A stretch of DNA of 64,000 nucleotides from Chelativorans sp. ZYF759 (GCF_012911015.1 NZ_WVVV01000001.1:62001-126000); one strand, 5' to 3'; positions 47,393-56,044 are shown, counted from the stretch's first letter. Notes: generated from the sequence alone by a model not told the origin. A program made the numbers and translations.

Positions 47393-48202
47393 TCAAATAG
47401 GCTTTGAACTGTTATGTCGCTCGAGTATCGGCATCATTAAGCCGAACAGCTCCGCCTGCGAGGATATCCCGCACTTGCTGTAGAGCTGCTTGCGGAAGAC
47501 CTTCACGGTCTGGGAACTGATGCCTAGATGCAAGCCGATCGAGGGCGATGAGTGTCCACGCAGAATGAGCAAGGCGACTTCAGCCTGACGGGCGGTCAAG
47601 GCGACGCCTCGCTGCTTGCTCATCGCCGATCGCAAGTCTTGGACTACGGAACCCGGCGTCTCGGAAATGTCCACGCTCGACGTCGCAGCGTCCCAGTGCG
47701 CTTCGAGCAGACTCATGATGATCGGCTCGTGAGCACGCAGCCTTTCGTCCGAGCGCAGGCCGAACAATTTGCCCGATGATTGGTCCCGTCCCATTGAGAC
47801 AGTGATGGTTGTGCTTTCCTTGACGGGCAGAACCACAGATATCTCATCCGTGATGCCGATGCGGCCATAGTACCACTTGTAGTACCGGCTACGGCGGAAA
47901 TTGTCCGGGGCGGTCTCCAACAGGCGGTATAGACCCGGTGCGGCACGGTTGATGTGCATGTGGTAGATCGGATCGAGGACGTAGGCTGCAGGCAGATATT
48001 GTTGTTCCAGAAACCGAAAGACGTCGGGGCCGTAAATCTTCTTGTAGGCGACATGGGGTTCGGCCGATCCCCGGAACACGATCACGATGACGTTGTCGTA
48101 CTCCAGGCACGCCCGCAGGTAGTCGGTGAACCTCTCGAAGAACCGATCCGTCCCCACCGCTTCCAGGGCTTTGGCCAACTTGTGAAACTCAGTTTCCATC
48201 AT
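47393..48202 (-). CDS. LuxR-family transcriptional regulator (dimethylformamidase-like locus)
   Basis: A 269-residue regulator. Residues 1-195 form a putative sensing domain (FERFTDYLRACLEYDNVIVI onward) of autoinducer/GAF-like size but without recognised ligand motif. The C-terminal LuxR HTH is LTARQAEVALLILRGHSSP, then GISSQTVKVFRKQLYSKCG. ATG 48202 is preceded by GGGG at about seven bases; the open frame reaches 48319 but that part covers the operator region. It is divergent from the amide hydrolase operon and most likely controls it. Four GGGGTAT/ATACCCC heptamers and a TGTTCGA dyad lie between the two starts. Confidence 0.85.
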   Translation of the reverse strand: MMETEFHKLAKALEAVGTDRFFERFTDYLRACLEYDNVIVIVFRGSAEPHVAYKKIYGPDVFRFLEQQYLPAAYVLDPIYHMHINRAAPGLYRLLETAPDNFRRSRYYKWYYGRIGITDEISVVLPVKESTTITVSMGRDQSSGKLFGLRSDERLRAHEPIIMSLLEAHWDAATSSVDISETPGSVVQDLRSAMSKQRGVALTARQAEVALLILRGHSSPSIGLHLGISSQTVKVFRKQLYSKCGISSQAELFGLMMPILERHNSSKPI

Positions 48203-48305
48203 CCATACCCCGTTGGGGGTATATACCCCTTGTTCGAGCGATACATAAGTTCGAACAGTGAAGGGAAGGGGTATGTCCCGCTGAACCGACGAAAGGTGGA
48301 CGCGG
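48203..48305. promoter_or_regulatory. Divergent control region with repeated GGGGTAT heptamers
   Basis: Between the LuxR-type and the hydrolase genes. The heptamer GGGGTAT occurs as ATACCCC at 48205-48211, GGGGTAT at 48216-48222, ATACCCC at 48223-48229 and GGGGTAT at 48268-48274. Copies 2 and 3 abut as the palindrome GGGGTATATACCCC (48216-48229). A second dyad, TGTTCGA (48231-48237) and TCGAACA (48251-48257), lies downstream. This is consistent with one or more dimeric regulators; the LuxR protein is the natural candidate for one of them. Confidence 0.6.
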
Positions 48306-50378
48306 ATGATACAGCGCACTGTCGATCACGAGGCAATGCCGGTGAGCGGCTACACCGTGCCCTGGACTGCTCGCGCAGGCGGCCAGATCCGTCTCCATCT
48401 GTCCTCACCATTCGATATCGAGAGCGTGACCATCAGGCGAATCGACCTGCCGTCAGCGCGAAATATGGCGTGGCCAGTCGAAAAGATCGACGACGTTTCG
48501 TCACGGTCATTGGCCCAGGGATCGTTCCTGTACATTGGCGCGCATGCCGAAGCGGGCCCGGTGAACATGGTGCGCTTCGAACTCCTCCTGACGGCCAATG
48601 ACGGCTTGCGCGTCATCCTGAAGGCGGGGCGGGTCGAGCTGTGCCTTCGGGATGGCATCGTCTGCGCCCGGGTCGCAGGCCGGTGCGTGTACGAAGGACG
48701 TAAGGTTCCCGAAAATGTCTGGCTCGAAATCAACCTAGAGAACAAGGAGGGCGGCATCGCGTTCACGATCCGGTCGGCCGACCAGATGCACCCCTTCGCC
48801 CTCGATACGGTGCTTCAGGGCTGCTCGCTGGACCTGGCAGACGAGCGGATCGTCTTCGGCACCGACCCGGACGGAGACGGGCTACGGAGTTTGAACGCAC
48901 GCTATGGGCGCATATCGATAGCCACGGGGACTGAGCTGCATAATTGGCGCTTCCCGACAATCGTTCCCGTTGGCCCGATCCCGTCGGACGCGCGGTCGCC
49001 GCTCGACCTCCAGGTGGTGAACCTGCCAACTTTTTGCGTCAGGTCAGCGCGCTGGGACGGCTCGAGCTTCGATCCGCGCCTGGTACCGGATCACTACGAC
49101 GCGGTGCATTGCCACGAGGACGACACGGGACCGCTGGATTGGCCGGCGTCCCACGTTGCGCAGGTGCCGCCCGACTGCGAAGCGGGAATCTACGCTTTCG
49201 ATGTCGAAACGGGCGAGGGAGCCGAAAGCGTCGTATTCTTCGTCACGTCCAGCAAACGCAGATCTCCGCTCGTCTTCCTGGTGCCTACGGCGACCTATCT
49301 CGCCTATGCGGACGAAGCCCTGCCTCCCCATCTGTACGAATGGAAGTGCGACGACCGGGGACATCGCTTCGCCAACGCGAATGGGCTCCTCTCGCTCTAC
49401 GATTATCACCGCGACCTCAGCGGTGTCTCGATCTGCTCCTGGCGCAAACCGAAGGCGACCTTGCGCGAGGACTATCGCTACCCATTGTGCGGTTGCCCGC
49501 ACAATCTGCCTGTCGATCTTCGTCTGCTGCGATTCTGCCGCGCCGAAGGCATCGAAATTGATGTCATCACGGACCACCACCTGCACGAAAACGGCGTGGC
49601 GGCGCTGGAAGGCTACCGCGGTTTGGTAACGGGTAGTCATCCCGAGTACATGTCGGTGGAAATGGAACAGGCGATTCGCAGTTTCGCTGCCCAAGGCGGC
49701 GGGGTCGCCTATCTGGGCGGAAACGGCTTCGCCGCAGTCGTCGCCTTTCGCGATGATTTGATGGAATTGCGACGGTCGCCGCTGGAAGCTGGGCGCACAT
49801 GGGACGGGCCGGTCGCCGAGCAGGCGCTAGCCCTGACCAACGAGCCCGGGGGCATGCTGCGTTCGCGCGGCCGAGGCGAATTCTCGCTCGTCGGTGTCGG
49901 CATCTCGCTGATGGGTTTCGACAAAGGCAGACCATTCGTCCGGACTGGCGAAAGTCGTGCTGCCGAGGTGGCCTGGGTGTTCGAAGGCGTCTCCGGCGAA
50001 GAATTCGGTGACTACGGATCGGTCCTCGGCAGTGCCGCCGGCTACGAGGTAGACGCAACCGACCCGCACCTCGGCACCCATCCCGATACGGTCGTCCTGG
50101 CGCGCGCGACAGGTTTCGGCGACAGCTTCTTCCACGATCCTTCACGCTGGTACCACGGCGGTGAGCCCGCCATGCAGGATCGCCGTTGCGGGGAGATGGT
50201 GATCCGGCACCTGCCGTCGGGAAGCCTCATCTTCGCCGCGAGTTCGGTCGCCTGGTGCGGCGCTCTGCCGGAGGCGGGCGAGATGAATGATGTCGGACGG
50301 ATCACTCTGAATGTCCTGCAGCGCTTGTCCGAAGCGCCGACAGGAACCGAAAAAACGGAAATCGGACGAAACCCCTAG
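48306..50378 (+). CDS. N,N-dimethylformamidase large-subunit-like amide hydrolase
   Basis: A 690-residue protein resembling the large (beta) subunit of dimethylformamidase, which splits N,N-dimethylformamide into dimethylamine and formate using a mononuclear iron held by two Tyr and one Glu. The N-terminal 260 residues resemble a LamG-like beta-sandwich domain; the C-terminal half contains VPTATYLAYAD (Tyr331/334), LSLYDYHRD (Tyr365), TGSHPEY (His445, Glu447) and GGNGF (Asn473). Spacing between the HPE Glu and the Asn is 26, as I recall for characterised enzymes. No small-subunit gene is adjacent. Start ATG 48306 follows AAGGTGG. First of a plus-strand operon with an ABC transporter; substrate may differ from dimethylformamide. 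Confidence 0.8.
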   Translation: MIQRTVDHEAMPVSGYTVPWTARAGGQIRLHLSSPFDIESVTIRRIDLPSARNMAWPVEKIDDVSSRSLAQGSFLYIGAHAEAGPVNMVRFELLLTANDGLRVILKAGRVELCLRDGIVCARVAGRCVYEGRKVPENVWLEINLENKEGGIAFTIRSADQMHPFALDTVLQGCSLDLADERIVFGTDPDGDGLRSLNARYGRISIATGTELHNWRFPTIVPVGPIPSDARSPLDLQVVNLPTFCVRSARWDGSSFDPRLVPDHYDAVHCHEDDTGPLDWPASHVAQVPPDCEAGIYAFDVETGEGAESVVFFVTSSKRRSPLVFLVPTATYLAYADEALPPHLYEWKCDDRGHRFANANGLLSLYDYHRDLSGVSICSWRKPKATLREDYRYPLCGCPHNLPVDLRLLRFCRAEGIEIDVITDHHLHENGVAALEGYRGLVTGSHPEYMSVEMEQAIRSFAAQGGGVAYLGGNGFAAVVAFRDDLMELRRSPLEAGRTWDGPVAEQALALTNEPGGMLRSRGRGEFSLVGVGISLMGFDKGRPFVRTGESRAAEVAWVFEGVSGEEFGDYGSVLGSAAGYEVDATDPHLGTHPDTVVLARATGFGDSFFHDPSRWYHGGEPAMQDRRCGEMVIRHLPSGSLIFAASSVAWCGALPEAGEMNDVGRITLNVLQRLSEAPTGTEKTEIGRNP

Positions 50379-50405
50379 AGATGTAAGACAGAGGAGAACA
50401 CAAAA

Positions 50406-51368
50406 ATGCTGAAGAAACTCATGATCGCCCTCATCGCGACGGCCGCATTCGTTCCAGCCGCCAGCGCCGAAACCGTCCGCATCGGTCTGCAGCCCTGGCT
50501 CGGTTACGGCCCGCTTTGGGTCGCCGCCGAAAAAGGATTTTTCGAAGACCGCGGCCTCGACGTCGAACTCATCAACTTCAACTGGGACCAGGACGTCAAT
50601 GCAGCTCTGGTCAGTGGCAACATCCAGGTTCAGGCGGCCGCGACCAACACGCTGATCAATCTGCTGAATGCGGGAGCCGAACTCAGGGGCTTCATGATCA
50701 TGGACGCCGCTTACGAAGCCGATGCAGTCATTGCTGGGGAGGGCATCGAGAGCATCACCGATCTTGCGGGCAAGCGGGTTGCCTACGAACTGGGTGCCAC
50801 GAGCGACTTGCTGTTGAATTACGCCCTTCGCGAGAACGGCATGAGCATCGACGATGTCGAGGCAGTTCCTATGGGCGCGTCCGAGGCCGGGCTCGCTGCG
50901 ATCGCAGGTCGAGTCGAGGCTGCGGTTAGCTACGAGCCCTACATCTCTGCGGCACTAGCCCAGGGGGATGGATACAAGGTCATCTACGACGCAAGCGCCG
51001 CACCCGGCCTCATCAGCGACCTGCTCGTCGCCGAGACATCCTACATCGAAGAGAACCGCGACACGCTCGTGGCGATCGTGAAGGCGTGGGACGATGCCGT
51101 CACCTTCATCCGCGAGAATCCGGAAGAGGGCGGGGGTATCATCGCCGCGGCAGTCGGGAGCGAGATGGACCAGTTCACCGTCGCTTTCGAAGGCGTGCGC
51201 CTGTACGACCTTTCCGAAAACGTGGAGGCGCTGGCCGGGCCTTTCCAGGAGGCCTACGAGTCGATCGGTTCGATCATGGTTGAGGTCAATCCGACGGACG
51301 TACCACAGTATCCGGCCGTCGCCGATGCCCTCGACCTGTCGGTCATCGAAGCGGCCGCAGCCGAATGA
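50406..51368 (+). CDS. ABC transporter substrate-binding protein, NitT/TauT (SsuA/THI5) type
   Basis: Periplasmic binding protein (320 aa). Signal peptide LKKLMIALIATAAFVPAASA, then TVRIGLQPWLGYGPLWVAAE and GFFEDRGLDVELINF, the usual opening of nitrate/sulfonate/taurine-type binding proteins. It should bind a small polar compound for the next two gene products. Its gene starts 27 bases after the hydrolase stop, with GAGGAGA upstream, and overlaps the permease by ATGA. Substrate unknown; a precursor or product of the hydrolase is likely. Confidence 0.9.
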   Translation: MLKKLMIALIATAAFVPAASAETVRIGLQPWLGYGPLWVAAEKGFFEDRGLDVELINFNWDQDVNAALVSGNIQVQAAATNTLINLLNAGAELRGFMIMDAAYEADAVIAGEGIESITDLAGKRVAYELGATSDLLLNYALRENGMSIDDVEAVPMGASEAGLAAIAGRVEAAVSYEPYISAALAQGDGYKVIYDASAAPGLISDLLVAETSYIEENRDTLVAIVKAWDDAVTFIRENPEEGGGIIAAAVGSEMDQFTVAFEGVRLYDLSENVEALAGPFQEAYESIGSIMVEVNPTDVPQYPAVADALDLSVIEAAAAE

Positions 51369-52168
51369 CCTCCCGGCGCAAACCGCTCCTGCGGCTGCGC
51401 GCGCCGATCCCGCGCCGACTTCACGTCGGTGCGGGTATCGCGTTTCCGTTGATCCTGCTGGTTGCCTGGTGGTGGGTGACCGCGTCGGGCATGGTGCGGC
51501 CGCTCTTCCTGCCGTCCCCGCAGGCGATCGTCATGGAAGCCTGGCGACAGATCGAGACCGGAATCCTATGGCGCGACGCCACGGTGTCGATCTATCGCAT
51601 CGGCGCCGGTTGGTTGGCCGCTACAGTGCTTGCAGTGCCGATCGGTATCCTGATGGGCAATTTCAGGCTGGTCGAAGGAACGCTCGAGCCTTTGATCTCG
51701 ACCGTCCGCTACATGCCGGTCGTGGCCCTGATCCCGCTTTCAATTCTTTGGGCAGGCATTGGCGATACGCAGAAGATCCTGATCCTCTTCATCGGAACCT
51801 TCTTCCAGCAGGTGCTGATGATCATGAACAACACCAAGTCGGTCGACATGACGCTCATTCGCGCGGGACAGACGCTCGGCTTCTCCAATGCCGAAATCCT
51901 GTGGCGGATCGTCCTTCCGGCCTCCATGCCCGCCATCTGGGATACGTTGCGCATCACGATGGGTTGGACCTGGACCTACCTCGTCGTCGCCGAGCTCGTC
52001 GCCGCACAGGACGGACTTGGACGGCGCATCATGGACGCGCAGCGCTATCTCGCCACGCATACGATAATCTTCGGCACCATCTTCATCGGCTTGCTCGGCC
52101 TGGTCACCGACTATCTGTTCAAGCTCGGCGGGCGCAAGATGTTCGGCTGGTCAGAAGGGCAGAGATGA
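51365..52168 (+). CDS. ABC transporter permease, NitT/TauT type
   Basis: Inner-membrane permease (267 aa), six predicted helices. The EAA-type coupling loop is visible as LIRAGQTLGFSNAEILWRI, preceded by the scaffold segment PLISTVRYMPVVALIPLSIL. It belongs to the SsuC/TauC group. Both ends overlap neighbours by ATGA (51365 and 52165), so binding protein, permease and ATPase are one translational unit. Confidence 0.92.
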   Translation: MTSRRKPLLRLRAPIPRRLHVGAGIAFPLILLVAWWWVTASGMVRPLFLPSPQAIVMEAWRQIETGILWRDATVSIYRIGAGWLAATVLAVPIGILMGNFRLVEGTLEPLISTVRYMPVVALIPLSILWAGIGDTQKILILFIGTFFQQVLMIMNNTKSVDMTLIRAGQTLGFSNAEILWRIVLPASMPAIWDTLRITMGWTWTYLVVAELVAAQDGLGRRIMDAQRYLATHTIIFGTIFIGLLGLVTDYLFKLGGRKMFGWSEGQR

Positions 52169-52956
52169 CCATGAAACTCTCCATTCGCGACCTCGACATG
52201 ACATTCGAGACGGAGGGCGGGGAACCGCTCAACGTGATCGAGGGCATCGATCTAGACGTCGCGGCCAATGAGTTCGTCGCGATCGTGGGCACTTCAGGTT
52301 GCGGAAAATCCACACTTCTATCCATCGTCGGCGGGTTGACGGAGCCGACGGCAGGGCAGGTATCGATCGACGGGCAGCCCGTGACCGGGCCAGGCCGGGA
52401 CCGCGGCTTCGTCTTTCAGAACTACTCGCTCTTTGAATGGATGACCGTCGAGCGGAACATCGATTTCGCCCTGGAGAAAAGCAAGATCAGCAAGAGCGAT
52501 CGACGTGATCTGGTTGCCTACTATATTGCGAAAGTTGGCCTTTCGGGCTTCGAAAAAGCCCTGCCAAAACAGCTTTCCGGCGGCATGCGCCAGCGCGTCG
52601 CTATTGCCCGTGCGCTCGTATACAAACCTTCCGTTCTTTTGATGGACGAGCCTTTCGGAGCGCTCGACGCGCAGACGCGGGGGATGATGCAGGAACTGCT
52701 GCTGAAGGTCTGGGACGAGCACAAGGCGACGGTTCTGTTTGTCACGCATGACGTCGAGGAGGCGCTTTTTCTCGCCGACCGGGTGGTCGTCATGGCGTCG
52801 CGCCCGGGGCGGGTAAAGTCCGACATCACGGTCGGATTCGAACGTCCCCGCTCATACGAAGTCGTCACGGAACCGGAATTCGGCAAGCTGAAACGCGAGG
52901 TGCTTCAAGACATCCGCGAGGAGACCATGAAAATGATGGCAGGCGCGGGAAGCTGA
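52165..52956 (+). CDS. ABC transporter ATP-binding protein, NitT/TauT type
   Basis: ATPase (263 aa). Walker A is GTSGCGKSTLL, the Q-loop FVFQNYSLFEWMTV, the signature LSGGMRQRVAIARAL, Walker B VLLMDEPFGALDA and the switch His in VTHDVEEAL: SsuB/TauB-type hallmarks. ATG 52165 overlaps the permease stop by ATGA; ATG 52171 is a second start two codons on. Completes the importer of this operon. Only two bases separate its stop from the HisD-like gene. Confidence 0.94.
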   Translation: MTMKLSIRDLDMTFETEGGEPLNVIEGIDLDVAANEFVAIVGTSGCGKSTLLSIVGGLTEPTAGQVSIDGQPVTGPGRDRGFVFQNYSLFEWMTVERNIDFALEKSKISKSDRRDLVAYYIAKVGLSGFEKALPKQLSGGMRQRVAIARALVYKPSVLLMDEPFGALDAQTRGMMQELLLKVWDEHKATVLFVTHDVEEALFLADRVVVMASRPGRVKSDITVGFERPRSYEVVTEPEFGKLKREVLQDIREETMKMMAGAGS

Positions 52957-52958
52957 CC

Positions 52959-54323
52959 ATGACGACACAGCGACACTCTGACCGTCCGGCATCCTCTACG
53001 ACTGCGTTCCATGACCTGACAGCAATGACGCGCGACGAGATCTCCTGCCTATTCGTACGTGCCGAGCAGGATCTTGAGCCCTTCGTTGAAAAGGCGCGGC
53101 CGATCGTCGACGCGGTCCGAAACGATGGCGATGCGGCCGTCATCCGCTACGCCAGGGAATTCGACGGTGCCGACCTTACGAAGACCGGAATAGTGGTGTC
53201 CGATCGGGAGTTTGCCGACGCCTTTGACGCGGTCGATCCGGCTATGATCGAGACGCTTGAGTTCGCCGCCGACAACATCCGGCGCTTTCACGAGGCGCAA
53301 CGGCCTGGCGAGATGTGGATGAAGGAAATGAGCCGCGGCGTCTTCGCCGGCGAACGCTGGACGCCCGTCGATAGCGCCGCCGTCTACGTTCCTCGCGGCA
53401 AGGGGTCCTTTCCTTCGGTCGCCCTGATGACGGCCATTCCCGCAGTTGTCGCCAAAGTACCGCAAATCGTGCTTCTGACACCTGCTGGCTCGGACGGCAA
53501 AGCCGACGCGGCGACGCTGATCGCCGCGCGCATCGCGGGCGTCGAGTTGGTCTGCAAGGCAGGCGGGGCGGTGGCCGTCGCGGCCGCGGCATTTGGAACC
53601 GCGAGCATACCCCGTTGTAGCCGGTTGGAGGGGCCGGGCAGCCCATGGGTACTGGCTGCCAAACGTCTCTTGCACGGCGTCTTGACCTCGCGCGTGCCCG
53701 CCGGGCCGAGCGATAGCATCGTGTTGGCCGACGAGACGGCGGACCCGCGGACGGCCGCGCTGGATCTGCTTATCGAAGCCGAGCACGGCCCGGACAGTTC
53801 AGCGTTTCTCGTGACGACCTGCCGAAGGCTCGCTGAAGAAGCGATGGTGGAAATCGATTCCTTGCTCGGTCAAATGAACGCGACAAGGGCTGGCTTTGCT
53901 CGCGCGGTGTTGGGTGGAACCAGGGGCGGCATCGTGTTCGCGCCGTCGATCGAAAAGGCGTATGGTTTTGTAAATGACTGTGCTCCCGAACATCTGCAAA
54001 TCCTGTCCGACAGTCCGTTCGATCATCTTTCAGAGATTCGCAACGCGTCAGAAATCTTGCTTGGCCACCATGCACCGGGCTCGATTGCAAATTACGTGTT
54101 GGGGCCGAACGCCGTCCTTCCCACGGCGGGCAGTGCGCGCAATCAATCGCCGTTAGGGGTCGCAGATTTCATGAAAAGCGCCTCCGTCGGCTATTTGACG
54201 GAACGCGGCTACACCTCTCTGGCTGGCCACACTCGTCGTTTCGCTCAATATGAAGGGTTCGACGCACACGCAAATGCGGTTTCGTCGTTACGCCCTGCAG
54301 GGGCGTCGCGGGACCGCCTTTGA
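52959..54323 (+). CDS. Histidinol-dehydrogenase-like protein with altered metal site
   Basis: HisD-fold protein (454 aa). HisD oxidises histidinol to histidine with NAD and Zn; homologues such as HpsN oxidise other alcohols. The general-base pair CAPEHLQI (Glu344, His345) is conserved. By alignment to E. coli HisD numbering, the metal-ligand positions read Glu273 for Gln259, His276 for His262, Asn378 for Asp360 and His437 for His419; the substrate-contacting His367 is Ala385. Thus Gln-to-Glu and Asp-to-Asn changes occur together. The Gln in GGAQA of HisD is Val (GGAVAVAA). It is probably not a histidine-pathway enzyme; it may oxidise the alcohol or amide product of this operon. Confidence 0.82.
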   Translation: MTTQRHSDRPASSTTAFHDLTAMTRDEISCLFVRAEQDLEPFVEKARPIVDAVRNDGDAAVIRYAREFDGADLTKTGIVVSDREFADAFDAVDPAMIETLEFAADNIRRFHEAQRPGEMWMKEMSRGVFAGERWTPVDSAAVYVPRGKGSFPSVALMTAIPAVVAKVPQIVLLTPAGSDGKADAATLIAARIAGVELVCKAGGAVAVAAAAFGTASIPRCSRLEGPGSPWVLAAKRLLHGVLTSRVPAGPSDSIVLADETADPRTAALDLLIEAEHGPDSSAFLVTTCRRLAEEAMVEIDSLLGQMNATRAGFARAVLGGTRGGIVFAPSIEKAYGFVNDCAPEHLQILSDSPFDHLSEIRNASEILLGHHAPGSIANYVLGPNAVLPTAGSARNQSPLGVADFMKSASVGYLTERGYTSLAGHTRRFAQYEGFDAHANAVSSLRPAGASRDRL

Positions 54324-54474
54324 AATCGTCTGCCCGTGATCGCTGCTCGATCGCCCCGTTCTCCGCCAGAAGAGTCCGCGCAGAAGGCTTCGTTTCATCG
54401 ACCAGGAGTCCAGTCTCAGCCCCTGCCGTCTCACCGCGAAGCATCGCTGCAGATTGAAGAAAACGCCGCTCATC

Positions 54475-54804
54475 CTAATGCGAGATCATCCACGGCCTCT
54501 TGGTCGGGAAGCTCTTGGCGGCCCCGGGTGGGGCTGCCTTTTCCTTCTTAAGGCGCGATGGACCGCAGCATGCGCATCCGGCCCCATGCGAGGAGGATCG
54601 CCGAGGCTCGTGCGAGGAACGCTCATTGACGGCGTGGGCCATCATCCGCCCCTGGTCGCGGGCACCAAGCCTCGGTGCAGTGAGCAGTGCCCGCGGCGCT
54701 GAAGCGCCGCAGACCGGACAATCGCAAGGCTCGGCGTGTTGCGACATAGGCAGGAGCATTTCAAAGACGCCATGCTCTTCGCAGATATATTCATAGACGG
54801 GCAT
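54475..54804 (-). CDS. fmdB: FmdB-family zinc-ribbon regulatory-type protein
   Basis: A 109-residue protein with the FmdB domain MPVYEYICEEHGVFEMLLPM followed by CDCPVCG. In characterised relatives two CxxC knuckles form a zinc ribbon; here the first is C-E-E-H and the second is CPVC. In Methylophilus the fmdB product accompanies formamidase. The C-terminal half is Ser/His/Lys-rich and disordered. ATG 54804 has GAGG at five bases and starts eight bases after the fmdA stop. It ends the fmd/urt operon on the minus strand. Regulatory role is inferred. Confidence 0.82.
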   Translation of the reverse strand: MPVYEYICEEHGVFEMLLPMSQHAEPCDCPVCGASAPRALLTAPRLGARDQGRMMAHAVNERSSHEPRRSSSHGAGCACCGPSRLKKEKAAPPGAAKSFPTKRPWMISH

Positions 54805-54811
54805 GTCGGCC

Positions 54812-56044
54812 TCAAAGGTCTGGTGCGACGGGCACGTCGATGGAGCCGTCGAGGAATTTGGTGGGGCCATCCTTGTTGGGCATCAGGTCCCATTCGAAGA
54901 TGTCGGTCGGCAGCCAGAGCGTGGCGCAGGCATTCGGGATGTCCACCACGCCAGAGATGTGGCCCTGTACAGGAGCGGTGCCCAGGATCGCATAGGCCTG
55001 TGCGCCGGTGTATCCGAACTTCTTGAGATACTCGATGGCGTTGAGGCAGGCCTGCCGATAGGCAATGTGTACATCGAGGTAGTGCTGTGTGCCCGTCTCA
55101 TCGACCGAGATGCCCTCAAAGATCAGATAGTCGTCATATTTGGGCGTGATGGGCGACGGCCTGAAGATCGGGTTCTTGATGCCGTATTTTGCCATGCCGC
55201 CCTTGATCAGGTCGACCTTGAGATGCGTCCATCCCGCCATCTCGATGGCGCCACAGAAGGTGATTTCGCCGTCGCCCTGGCTGAAGTGCAGGTCGCCCAT
55301 GCTGAGGCCCGCCCCCTCCACATAGACCGGGAAATAGATCTTCGACCCGCGGCTGAGATCCTTGATGTCGCAATTGCCGCCATGCTCGCGCGGGGGAACG
55401 GTGCGGGCCGCTTCGGCGGCCGCGGCATCGCGCGCTTCGCCCTTGAGCTGGCCCATATGAGCGGTCGGTCCTCCATCCGGCATGGCAGCAAGCGGCGGCA
55501 CACGCTCGGGGTCGGTGTCGAACAGCGCCTTTTCGCGGCTGTTCCACATCTCCAGCATCTTGCGATCCGGCAGACATCCGATGAGACCTGGATGGATGAG
55601 GCCCGCATAACGCACACCCGGCACGTGACGGCTGCGGGTGAACATGCCCTCGAAATCCCAGATCGACTTCTGCGCCAGCGGGAAATGCTCGGTCAGGAAG
55701 CCGCCGCCGTTCTGCTTCGAGAAGAAGCCGTTGAATCCCCAGAGGCTCTCCGGCTTCGCTCCGATGTCGAGGATGTCCACCACCAGCAGATCGCCTGGTT
55801 CGGCGCCCTTAACCCCGATGGGTCCGGAGAGATAGTGGACCTGCGGTAGTTCCACGTCGCGGACGTCGGCCGCATCGTCGTTGTTCTTGATCTGGCCGCC
55901 GGTCCAGTCATAGGTCTCGAGGATGAAGTCGTCGCCCGGCTTGACCCATTCGATCATCGGGATGTCGGGATGCCAGCGATTGTGCACGCCCGGATTGGTG
56001 TGGGGATTATCGGCGAGGTCGACCTTCACGAGGACGTCGGTCAT
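54812..56044 (-). CDS. fmdA: Formamidase / acetamidase family enzyme
   Basis: Amidase of the FmdA/AmdA family (410 aa) hydrolysing formamide (or short amides) to ammonia and formate. The N-terminal TNPGVHNRWHPDIP and the EHGGNCDIKDLSRGSKIYFPVYVEGAG block with GDLHFSQGDGEITFCGAIEM match characterised formamidases; the metal-site residues lie in these His/Asp/Glu motifs. It follows urtE by 27 bases and precedes fmdB, so uptake and hydrolysis are co-expressed. Start ATG 56044 has AAGAAAGG upstream. The product ammonia feeds nitrogen assimilation. Confidence 0.92.
   Translation of the reverse strand: MTDVLVKVDLADNPHTNPGVHNRWHPDIPMIEWVKPGDDFILETYDWTGGQIKNNDDAADVRDVELPQVHYLSGPIGVKGAEPGDLLVVDILDIGAKPESLWGFNGFFSKQNGGGFLTEHFPLAQKSIWDFEGMFTRSRHVPGVRYAGLIHPGLIGCLPDRKMLEMWNSREKALFDTDPERVPPLAAMPDGGPTAHMGQLKGEARDAAAAEAARTVPPREHGGNCDIKDLSRGSKIYFPVYVEGAGLSMGDLHFSQGDGEITFCGAIEMAGWTHLKVDLIKGGMAKYGIKNPIFRPSPITPKYDDYLIFEGISVDETGTQHYLDVHIAYRQACLNAIEYLKKFGYTGAQAYAILGTAPVQGHISGVVDIPNACATLWLPTDIFEWDLMPNKDGPTKFLDGSIDVPVAPDL

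Noticed and set aside
47115-54474. Genomic island inserted at tRNA-Gln
   Set aside because: No integrase gene, and no copy of the tRNA 3' end was seen at the far side of the amide region; proximity alone is not evidence.
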